The notes below the pieces were generated by a model, which saw nothing but the letters and a program-made list of their open reading frames with translations, was not told the DNA's origin and made no database searches. A DNA stretch of 5,342 nucleotides, taken from positions 1-5,342 of the forward strand of contig DXFC01000049.1 of assembly GCA_019114645.1 (NCBI GenBank), given 5' to 3'. Source of the stretch: Candidatus Halomonas stercoripullorum (GTDB lineage Bacteria; Pseudomonadota; Gammaproteobacteria; Pseudomonadales; Halomonadaceae). Positions 1 to 5,342 of the stretch are shown here, one piece after another (position 1 is the stretch's first letter; each line of letters opens with the position of its first letter). Both the position numbers and the translations under genes were made by a program.

Positions 1-1410
1 GAGGAACCCCTTGAGTTCATGGATGCAGTGGCGAGCGGGCTTTCCGTCGGCGTTCCCGGCACCGTGCGCATGCTTGAACTGGCGCACAAGGAGCACGGCA
101 GCTTGCCCTGGGCGGAGCTGTTTGCGCCGGCCATCGCGCTGGCCGAAGAGGGCTTTGAGATTAGTCCACGGCTGCATACCAGCCTGGCTGAAGAGCAGCG
201 TTTACGCGATGACCTCTTGGCCAGTCGCTTCTACTATACCGAGGAGGGCGAACCGCTTCCTGCAGGGCATCGCCTCAAAAACCCGGCTCTAGCCGCGATC
301 CTGGGTGAAATTGCCGAACATGGCAGCAAGGCGTTGCATACAGGAGCCATTGCTGAAGACTTGGTGCATCGGGTGCAAAATCATGCCGAGCGTCCCGGTG
401 CGATCAGTCTTGAAGACCTGGCGACATACGTTGCCAAGGAACGTGATCCGCTGTGCAACGACTGGCAGGCCTATCGGATATGCGGTTTCCCGCCGCCTTC
501 GTCGGGGCATATAACCATCATGCAGATTCTGGGCATGTTGGAGCATTTGCCGGCGCTTGATGAGCCACTGGAAGAGGGACTGCCCAGTAGCGAGTGGCTG
601 CACCGTTTCCTGGAAGCTTCACGTCTGGCGTTTGCGGATCGGGCCAAATATATTGCCGATCCCGATTTCGTTAACCCACCCGACGGTGACTGGAATGTCA
701 TGCTTGGCGAAGGGTATCTGGCAGAACGCGCTGAGCTGATTGGCGAACAGAGCATGGGGCCGGATGGGGCGGCGCCGGGGAATCCCGGCAAGATGGAGAC
801 GGCATGGGCAGTTCAACCCGATCAGCCCGAGTATGGCACCAGTCATATCAGTATCATCGATGAAGAAGGCACGGCAGTGGCCATGACTACCACGATCGAA
901 TCTGCCTTTGGCTCACGTATTCTTGCCGATGGCGGTACCGGTCTGGCGGGTGGTTATCTACTCAACAACGAGCTGACGGACTTCTCGTTCCGGCCCCTGG
1001 ATGCTGCCGGTACGCCGATCGCTAACCGTGTCGAGGCGGGCAAGCGGCCACGTTCCAGCATGAGTCCGACACTGGTTTTCGATCGGGAGAGTGATGAACT
1101 GATCGCTACTCTGGGCTCACCGGGTGGTGCGGCCATTATTCACTACACGGCCAAGACCCTGATCGCCATGCTGGAGTGGGGGCTGGACGCCCAGGAGGCC
1201 CTGGACCTGCCGCATGCGATTACACTGGGTGGCCCCGCGTTTCTGGAAGAGGGGCGCTTTGGAGCGGAAGTTATCGAAGCACTCAATGCGCTGGGGCATG
1301 AAGCCAGCGAGCGCGAGTTGGTAAGCGGGTTGCAGGCGATTCAGCGCACCGAAGAGGGATTCTTTGGCGGTGCTGATCCGCGCCGTGAAGGTGTGGTGAT
1401 GGGAGAGTAG
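1..1410 (+). CDS. ggt: Gamma-glutamyltransferase (gamma-glutamyltranspeptidase), 5'-truncated by window edge
   Basis: This enzyme transfers or hydrolyses gamma-glutamyl groups from glutathione and related compounds; family members are usually periplasmic and self-cleave into large and small subunits. The open frame runs from base 1, so the ATG at 19 is internal; about 100 N-terminal residues, including any signal peptide and the substrate-binding Arg, lie outside the window. Visible features are the ASG..VGVPGTV segment near the left edge, the autoprocessing/nucleophile Thr in YGTSHIS (codon 838-840), LLNNELTDFS with the conserved Asp (979-981), the KRPRSSMSPT substrate-binding serines (from 1042), the GSPGG oxyanion glycines (1114-1128), and the typical C-terminal end GADPRREG. 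The small subunit would be about 190 residues, normal for the family. The position matching E. coli Asn411 is Glu (898-900), and about five extra residues, rich in Gly, precede LLNN. The family call is secure; the substrate is not known. Its stop lies 10 bp from the stop of the convergent phosphodiesterase gene. Confidence 0.96.
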   Translation, partial: EEPLEFMDAVASGLSVGVPGTVRMLELAHKEHGSLPWAELFAPAIALAEEGFEISPRLHTSLAEEQRLRDDLLASRFYYTEEGEPLPAGHRLKNPALAAILGEIAEHGSKALHTGAIAEDLVHRVQNHAERPGAISLEDLATYVAKERDPLCNDWQAYRICGFPPPSSGHITIMQILGMLEHLPALDEPLEEGLPSSEWLHRFLEASRLAFADRAKYIADPDFVNPPDGDWNVMLGEGYLAERAELIGEQSMGPDGAAPGNPGKMETAWAVQPDQPEYGTSHISIIDEEGTAVAMTTTIESAFGSRILADGGTGLAGGYLLNNELTDFSFRPLDAAGTPIANRVEAGKRPRSSMSPTLVFDRESDELIATLGSPGGAAIIHYTAKTLIAMLEWGLDAQEALDLPHAITLGGPAFLEEGRFGAEVIEALNALGHEASERELVSGLQAIQRTEEGFFGGADPRREGVVMGE

Positions 1411-1420
1411 CAGGAACGGA

Positions 1421-3277
1421 TCATCTCCTGAGCCAGTTACGCAGCTTCACCAGCAGAATAGCGCCATCGCTGAGCTCGCGACGCTCGTCGAGGAGTTCAG
1501 CGAGGCGCGCCGGGCGATCGGTAATGATGGCATCAACGCCGAGGTCGATCAGTTGGGACATGCGCGCCCGGTCATTGACTGTCCAGGCGTGAACTTCATA
1601 GCCCAGCTCGTTGGCCAGGCGGATCTCGTTGGCGGTGATGCGGTTATGTCGTAGCCCCAGGGCGTCAAAGCGGCGCCGATCCAGGGTGCCTGGCATGATC
1701 AACTGTGCCAGTAGTGTGACGCGTGCCTCTGGTTTATGCTGCTTGATCGTTTCCATGATGTTCACCGACATGGCCGCCAACCGGGCCTCTGCATAGACGG
1801 CGGGATTACCACAGCGGGAGCGCTCGGAGGCCAGAGTGGCGCTGCGGCAGGCCTGTCGTGCCGCGGACTCCCTGTCCAGCGCGTCGAGTACCGCTAGGGT
1901 CAATGCCTGCTCTTGCCCGGGATCGGGTTTCATATCAATCATCAAGCCACTGCGCCCACGTACCAGAGTGAGCGTTTCATCCAGTGTCGGAATGGTTTCA
2001 CCGGCAAAGGTGTCGCCAAACCAGCTGCCGACGTCAATGGTCTTGAGTTCGGCCAACGAGAGATCTTGAACGTTACGGCTATCACCAGTCAGGCGGCGCA
2101 ACGAACGGTCGTGGAAAAGGACCACTTCGCCATCGGCACTTAGCCGGACGTCGATTTCAATGTAGTCGGCACCTTCGCCGACAGCGCGCTCTACGGCGGC
2201 CAAGGTATTTTCCGGAGCGGCAATCGAACTGCCACGATGGGCAATAATAGCGACCTTGTCCTGCAGTTCGAAACTATTGACGATCCACCAGGCCTGGAAT
2301 ACGGCAAACAGCAGTACCCCAAGCTCCACCATCCAGGCCAGCCGTCCAGTATATGCCTGCACCGGGGGCGACGGAGGCCGTGGCTCACTGTGCACCAGGC
2401 GCAGGTACAGGCAGGCCGAAAGCAGGGCATTCACGGCGATACCGAAGAAGGTGATGGCCAATGTCAGCAGCACGTAGCCGGATACATAGGTCAGCATGGC
2501 GGGTATCAGCACGGAGTTGCGTTCCGGCAGCCACCACAGCAGCGGTGTCACCAACTGGTCATAGGACACCGTGACCAGGAAAGGCAGCGCCACGATGGTC
2601 AACAGCACCGTAATCACCAGTAATGCAATTCGCCCGCGTTGTCCGCGGGTGAGTGTCCAGCTGCGCTTGAGCGCTGCTCGCGCAGAGAGGGGTTCCAGCG
2701 TGGCCAGTGGCAGCGCCAGAATCCAGCCCACATAGAGCCAGGCGGCCAGAAGTGCCCAAGCGATGACAACCGGTATGCCCGCGGCGAGCATGAGCCAGAA
2801 TGCCGGAGGCCGCATGCGCAGCACGAAATACGGATCGAGCCCACCCAGTATCCAGTCGTAGAGTGCCGCCAGGAGCAGAGCCACAGGTATGGCGAGCAGT
2901 AGGTGGCTGCCCACTTGCAGCACTACCAGGCAGGCCAGGGCGGGTAGTCTGCGAAACGATTGCCACAGCGCAATGAAAGCCAGACGCATATGGCTCTGGC
3001 GTCGTCCCACGGCGACCAGGATCATGCCGGCCTGCTGAAGATAGAGCAGCAAGAAAGACATCCCCAGCGCGACGAGCAGCCAGAGAGTGCCGGAGGGGCT
3101 AAGGAGCAGATCGAGGAGGCCGGCATTGGTGATGACGGGGCGGTCGAAGTGGCCGAGCAGGCTAGTCAATGTCCAGGCGCCGAGCGGCAACAGCAAACTC
3201 GAAGCGAGCAACGTAAAAAAGAGGTGGTAGGCAATAAGCGGACGCAGGTGTTCGCGCAGACTGCGCAGGGCATCCAT
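1421..3277 (-). CDS. Membrane-anchored glycerophosphodiester phosphodiesterase (GDPD) family protein
   Basis: The protein has two parts: an N-terminal polytopic domain of the GDPD-associated membrane type and a C-terminal catalytic domain that would hydrolyse glycerophosphodiesters to glycerol-3-phosphate plus an alcohol. Numbering from the ATG at 3275-3277 (618 aa), hydrophobic segments lie near 16-40, 63-89, 113-140, 161-191, 216-237, 258-292 and 314-334. Catalytic motifs follow: HRG 347-349, PENT 355-358, EID 374-376, HD 389-390, DMK 448-450, HAWTVND 563-569 and ITDRP 585-589. Arg/Lys-rich loops near 91-111 and 198-215 suggest a cytoplasmic N-terminus, which with seven segments puts the catalytic domain in the periplasm (inference). 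The family's usual Glu in the E-x-K motif is Asp448. The start is uncertain: alternatives are ATG 3311-3313 and GTG 3344-3346, and none has a clear Shine-Dalgarno. The GTG sits at the base of a strong hairpin loop, so I prefer a downstream ATG. It lies downstream of rraA on the same strand. Substrate and headgroup specificity cannot be read from sequence. Confidence 0.94.
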   Translation of the reverse strand: MDALRSLREHLRPLIAYHLFFTLLASSLLLPLGAWTLTSLLGHFDRPVITNAGLLDLLLSPSGTLWLLVALGMSFLLLYLQQAGMILVAVGRRQSHMRLAFIALWQSFRRLPALACLVVLQVGSHLLLAIPVALLLAALYDWILGGLDPYFVLRMRPPAFWLMLAAGIPVVIAWALLAAWLYVGWILALPLATLEPLSARAALKRSWTLTRGQRGRIALLVITVLLTIVALPFLVTVSYDQLVTPLLWWLPERNSVLIPAMLTYVSGYVLLTLAITFFGIAVNALLSACLYLRLVHSEPRPPSPPVQAYTGRLAWMVELGVLLFAVFQAWWIVNSFELQDKVAIIAHRGSSIAAPENTLAAVERAVGEGADYIEIDVRLSADGEVVLFHDRSLRRLTGDSRNVQDLSLAELKTIDVGSWFGDTFAGETIPTLDETLTLVRGRSGLMIDMKPDPGQEQALTLAVLDALDRESAARQACRSATLASERSRCGNPAVYAEARLAAMSVNIMETIKQHKPEARVTLLAQLIMPGTLDRRRFDALGLRHNRITANEIRLANELGYEVHAWTVNDRARMSQLIDLGVDAIITDRPARLAELLDERRELSDGAILLVKLRNWLRR

Positions 3278-3330
3278 GCCAAGGGTGGTAATACTCAGAC
3301 GGGTCGTCAGCATGACGGCATCAGCAGGCA

Positions 3331-3366
3331 GTGCAAGGCCACCCACTGCGAGCGGGTGGCCTGCAC
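3331..3366 (-). other. Strong intergenic stem-loop between rraA and the GDPD gene
   Basis: Bases 3331-3344 (GTGCAAGGCCACCC) pair with 3354-3366 (GGGTGGCCTGCAC): 13 base pairs with one bulged A, around a 9-base loop. It starts 7 bases after the rraA stop codon in the direction of transcription. No T-run follows it on the minus strand, so it is not a canonical rho-independent terminator. It could protect the rraA 3' end, act as an RNase processing site, attenuate read-through, or shield the upstream GTG candidate start of the phosphodiesterase gene. The structure is seen directly; its role is inferred. Confidence 0.7.
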
Positions 3367-3373
3367 GCAGGGC

Positions 3374-3862
3374 TCATGATTCGAGCGAAAGGCGCTCGTT
3401 GGCAATCACGATGCCGTTATTATCGGCATACAGCCATTGGCCGGGACGCAGTGTGACGCCGGCAAATGTAACCGGGATATCACGCACGCCTTCGCCACGC
3501 TTCTCGCTTCTGCGCGGATGCGCCCCCAGTGCCTGGATACCTAGTTCGGTTTCAGCCAGCACATCGACATCGCGCACACAGCCATACATCACGACACCCG
3601 CCCAGCCGTTGTCGAGCGCCATTTCGGCCAGCATGTCGCCGAGCATGGCACAGCGTTGGGAGCCTCCCGCATCAACCACTAGCACAGCGCCTTCACCGGG
3701 CTCATTTACGGCTTGTTTTACCAGCGAGTTGTCTTCGAAGCACTTGACGGTACGGATCGGCCCGCAAAAAGCTTCAAGACCGCCAAAGTTGACAAAAATC
3801 GGGTCGAGAATTTCAACGTCCGGGTAAGCGTCACAAATATCAGGTGTGATGATGGCGCTCAT
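3374..3862 (-). CDS. rraA: RraA family protein (regulator of RNase E activity A / HMG-CHA aldolase-like)
   Basis: E. coli RraA binds and inhibits the endoribonuclease RNase E; relatives of the same fold are metal-dependent 4-hydroxy-4-methyl-2-oxoglutarate aldolases and oxaloacetate decarboxylases. This 162-residue cytoplasmic protein matches the 161-residue E. coli length. It shows the RraA N-terminus (CDAYPDVEILDPIFVNFGG, 10-28), the TVKCFEDN segment (38-45), VLVVDAGGS (60-68), GWAGVVMYGCVRDVD (86-100) and LYADNNGI (144-151). Unlike E. coli RraA, which has VRQV at the matching position, this one has Arg97-Asp98 preceded 21 residues earlier by Asp76, giving the D-X20-R-D motif of catalytically active relatives, so it may have lyase activity instead of, or besides, RNase E binding. 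The start is backed by AAGGAG at 3871-3876, 8 bases from the ATG. The phosphodiesterase gene follows on the same strand, separated by a stem-loop; upstream is the acnB terminator, so rraA probably has its own promoter. Confidence 0.95.
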   Translation of the reverse strand: MSAIITPDICDAYPDVEILDPIFVNFGGLEAFCGPIRTVKCFEDNSLVKQAVNEPGEGAVLVVDAGGSQRCAMLGDMLAEMALDNGWAGVVMYGCVRDVDVLAETELGIQALGAHPRRSEKRGEGVRDIPVTFAGVTLRPGQWLYADNNGIVIANERLSLES

Positions 3863-3870
3863 GATGTGGG

Positions 3871-3876
3871 CTCCTT
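3871..3876 (-). promoter_or_regulatory. Shine-Dalgarno site of rraA
   Basis: The minus strand reads AAGGAG here, 8 bases before the ATG at 3860-3862. The spacing is good and supports this start codon, which also matches the start expected from E. coli RraA. Confidence 0.85.
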
Positions 3877-3918
3877 GCCGTGAACTGGTGGTGTGGCAGG
3901 TAAGTGGAAATATGATGC

Positions 3919-3932
3919 CATGCTAGCGCATG
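3919..3932. repeat. Short inverted repeat CATGC-TAGC-GCATG upstream of rraA
   Basis: Perfect 5-bp arms (3919-3923 and 3928-3932) flank TAGC. It overlaps the end of the larger palindrome at 3930-3949 by three bases, so as nucleic-acid structures the two would compete. It may be a second half of a regulatory region or chance; arms this short are weak evidence alone. Confidence 0.35.
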
Positions 3933-3949
3933 ACGTATCGATTCGTCAT
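3930..3949. promoter_or_regulatory. Near-perfect 20-bp palindrome upstream of rraA, possible operator
   Basis: The plus strand reads ATGACGTATCGATTCGTCAT; 18 of 20 positions match its own reverse complement, the only mismatched pair being the symmetric positions 7 and 14. It sits 68 bp upstream of the rraA start and 5 bp from the T-run of the acnB terminator, where a promoter for rraA would be expected. On the minus strand its ATGACG could serve as a poor -35 with TAGCAT (3920-3925) as a -10 at 18-bp spacing, four of six matches each. A transcription-factor operator overlapping the rraA promoter is the simplest reading, but the factor is unknown and the promoter call is weak. Confidence 0.45.
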
Positions 3950-3954
3950 ACAAC

Positions 3955-3980
3955 AAAAAAGCGCCCTCCGAGGAGGGCGC
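3955..3980 (-). terminator. Rho-independent terminator of acnB
   Basis: A perfect 8-bp GC-rich stem (GCGCCCTC 3961-3968 with GAGGGCGC 3973-3980) and a 4-base loop is followed on the minus strand by six T residues (3955-3960). The T-run is on the minus-strand exit side only, so it ends transcription coming from acnB, whose stop codon is about 90 bases upstream. It should isolate acnB from rraA. Confidence 0.92.
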
Positions 3981-3996
3981 TTCGTTCATCGGCTCC

Positions 3997-4015
3997 GGTC
4001 GCCGCAAGGGCAACC
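3997..4015 (-). other. Small hairpin in the acnB 3' untranslated region
   Basis: On the minus strand GGTTGCC (4009-4015) pairs with GGCGACC (3997-4003) over a 5-base loop: seven pairs including one G-U wobble. The plus-strand RNA would have a C-A mismatch at that point, so the structure favours the minus-strand transcript. There is no T-run after it. It lies between the acnB stop and the terminator and may stabilise the mRNA end, or be incidental. The rest of the 3981-4068 stretch shows nothing else recognisable. Confidence 0.4.
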
Positions 4016-4068
4016 ATACGATGTTGCGAGCATCGGAGTCGAACCTGAGGATAACAGAATGCCGTGAA

Positions 4069-5342
4069 TCAAGCTTCCTGAGCCACCGGAATCACGTTGG
4101 ACGCGACGTTCTGGTACTCCTCGATTTCATGGAAGTTCATGTAACGATAGATCTCCCCGGCCATGGCGTCGAATTCGCCCATGTAACGCTGGTACTCTTC
4201 GACGCTGGGCAGACGACCTTCCACCGCTGCTACCGCCGCCAGTTCAGCAGAAGCAAGGTAGACGTTGGCGCCATCGCCCAGACGGTTGGGGAAGTTACGT
4301 GTGGATGTGGAAACCACGGTACTCTTCGCTGCGACACGCGCCTGGTTACCCATGCACAGGGAGCAGCCCGGCATCTCCATGCGTGCACCCGCACGACCGT
4401 AGATCCCGTAATAGCCCTCTTCGGTGAGTTGGTGCTGGTCCATCTTGGTGGGCGGGGCCAGCCACAGGCGAGTCTTCAGGCTGCCGGCCGGCTGCTTTTC
4501 GAGCAGCTTGCCTGCAGCGCGGAAGTGACCGATGTTGGTCATGCACGAGCCGATGAATACTTCGTCGATCTTCTCGCCGGCCACTTCAGAGAGCAGGCGG
4601 GCGTCGTCAGGATCGTTCGGAGCGCACAGCACCGGCTCCTTGAGGTCGGCCAGGTCGATCTCGATGATTTCAGCGTACTCGGCATCGGCATCGGCGCGCA
4701 TCAGGCTCGGGTTGGCCAGCCACTCTTCCATGCCCAGGATGCGACGACTGATGGTGCGCTCGTCACCGTAGCCGTTGGCGATCATCCACTTGAGCAGGGT
4801 GATGTTGGACTTCAGGTACTCGGTTACGCTCTCTTCCGACAGCGTGATGGTACAGCCGGCAGCAGAACGCTCGGCGGAGGCGTCGGAGAGTTCGAAAGCC
4901 TGCTCGACGGTGAGGTCTTCAAGGCCTTCGATTTCCAGTACGCGACCGGAGAAGATGTTTTTCTTGCCCGACTTCTCGACCGTCAGCAGTCCTTTCTGGA
5001 TAGCGTAGTAGGGGATGGCGTGGACCAGGTCACGCAGCGTGACACCGGGCTGACGCTTGCCCTTGAAGCGCACCAGTACCGATTCCGGCATGTCCAGCGG
5101 CATGACACCAGTGGCGGCGGCAAAGGCGACCAAGCCAGAGCCGGCCGGGAAGGAGATGCCCAGCGGGAAACGGGTATGCGAGTCACCACCGGTACCCACG
5201 GTATCAGGTAGCAGCATGCGGTTGAGCCAGCTGTGAATGATACCGTCGCCGGGGCGCAGCGAAACACCGCCACGGTTCATGATGAAGTCGGGCAGTGTGT
5301 GGTGGGTTTCCACGTCAACCGGCTTCGGATAAGCAGCGGTGT
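4069..5342 (-). CDS. acnB: Aconitate hydratase B (bifunctional aconitase / 2-methylisocitrate dehydratase), N-terminal half outside window
   Basis: AcnB interconverts citrate and isocitrate in the cytoplasmic TCA cycle through a [4Fe-4S] cluster, and in many bacteria also hydrates 2-methylaconitate. The window holds the last 423 residues of a protein normally near 865. The frame is open to the right edge (TAAYPKPVDVETHHTLPDF), so the GTG at 5311-5313 is an internal Val codon, not a start. Diagnostic blocks are PDFIMNRGGVSLRPGDG, VGTGGDSHTRFP, GVMPLDMPESVLVRFKGK, SGKKNIFSGR, DASAERSAAGCTI, ADADAEYAEIIEIDLADLKEP and STSTRNFPNRLG. All three cluster cysteines are present: GSCMTN (codon 4543-4545) and PGCSLCMGN (codons 4363-4365 and 4354-4356). 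Length and motif order agree with the E. coli enzyme to the C-terminus, with divergence only in the last 30 or so residues. A terminator lies about 90 bases past the stop; its promoter is out of view. Confidence 0.98.
   Translation of the reverse strand, partial: TAAYPKPVDVETHHTLPDFIMNRGGVSLRPGDGIIHSWLNRMLLPDTVGTGGDSHTRFPLGISFPAGSGLVAFAAATGVMPLDMPESVLVRFKGKRQPGVTLRDLVHAIPYYAIQKGLLTVEKSGKKNIFSGRVLEIEGLEDLTVEQAFELSDASAERSAAGCTITLSEESVTEYLKSNITLLKWMIANGYGDERTISRRILGMEEWLANPSLMRADADAEYAEIIEIDLADLKEPVLCAPNDPDDARLLSEVAGEKIDEVFIGSCMTNIGHFRAAGKLLEKQPAGSLKTRLWLAPPTKMDQHQLTEEGYYGIYGRAGARMEMPGCSLCMGNQARVAAKSTVVSTSTRNFPNRLGDGANVYLASAELAAVAAVEGRLPSVEEYQRYMGEFDAMAGEIYRYMNFHEIEEYQNVASNVIPVAQEA

Noticed and set aside
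19..21. ATG at 19 as the start of a short GGT
   Set aside because: The frame is open to base 1, and GGT normally has about 100 more residues before this point, so the gene is cut by the window edge.
3331..3366. The rraA/phosphodiesterase stem-loop as a rho-independent terminator
   Set aside because: Neither strand has a T-run after the hairpin, so I list it as an undefined structured element instead.
3276..3827. A 183-codon plus-strand open frame opposite rraA and the phosphodiesterase N-terminus
   Set aside because: Low-complexity Ser/Arg/Pro-rich translation, no ribosome binding site or family resemblance, and it lies opposite a well-supported rraA.
4030..4052. Minus-strand GGTTCGACTCC, like a tRNA T-loop
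   Set aside because: The flanking five bases do not pair into a T-stem, and no acceptor, D or anticodon arm can be found; the upstream sequence is acnB coding. Chance resemblance.
4021..5211. A 396-codon plus-strand open frame antisense to acnB
   Set aside because: It is codon-aligned opposite acnB. In GC-rich genes the codons TTA, CTA and TCA are rare, so this antisense frame stays open by chance. The minus-strand product is an unmistakable aconitase B and the antisense product resembles nothing I know.
5311..5313. GTG as the start of a short AcnB-like protein
   Set aside because: The frame continues upstream to the window edge with conserved AcnB residues (YPKPVDV), so this GTG is an internal valine codon.
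1..5342. Mobile elements, CRISPR arrays, phage genes or a hidden defence system
   Set aside because: No transposase or integrase motifs, no regularly spaced repeats, and nearly all of the window is covered by four well-known housekeeping or scavenging families.

Overview
This 5.3-kb window looks like an ordinary chromosomal stretch from a GC-rich gammaproteobacterium. The aconitase B fragment closely resembles the enterobacterial and pseudomonad enzyme, and full-length RraA is typical of that class. The GC-rich third codon positions and the acidic composition of the GGT and AcnB proteins would fit a Halomonas-like halophile, but that placement is an inference from memory, not a search result.

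Layout: (1) bases 1-1410, plus strand: the C-terminal four fifths of a gamma-glutamyltransferase, cut by the left edge. (2) bases 1421 to about 3277, minus strand: a membrane-anchored glycerophosphodiester phosphodiesterase, converging on ggt with only 10 bp between stop codons. (3) bases 3374-3862, minus strand: rraA, with a good Shine-Dalgarno; a strong stem-loop lies between rraA and the phosphodiesterase gene. (4) bases 3863-4068: intergenic, holding the acnB rho-independent terminator, a smaller 3'-UTR hairpin, and a near-perfect 20-bp palindrome upstream of rraA. (5) bases 4069-5342, minus strand: the C-terminal half of aconitase B, cut by the right edge.

The genes do not form one obvious pathway. 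AcnB is a TCA-cycle enzyme with its own terminator. RraA is annotated as an RNase E inhibitor, but this copy keeps the residues of the related aldolase/decarboxylase family. The phosphodiesterase and GGT are scavenging enzymes, for glycerophosphodiesters and gamma-glutamyl compounds respectively; the first is predicted, and the second is usually, to act outside the cytoplasm. rraA and the phosphodiesterase gene may be co-transcribed.

No mobile element, CRISPR array, RNA gene or clear novel system is visible. The most interesting points are non-coding: the rraA/phosphodiesterase intergenic stem-loop and the palindrome upstream of rraA. The intact catalytic motif in RraA is the main protein-level point.
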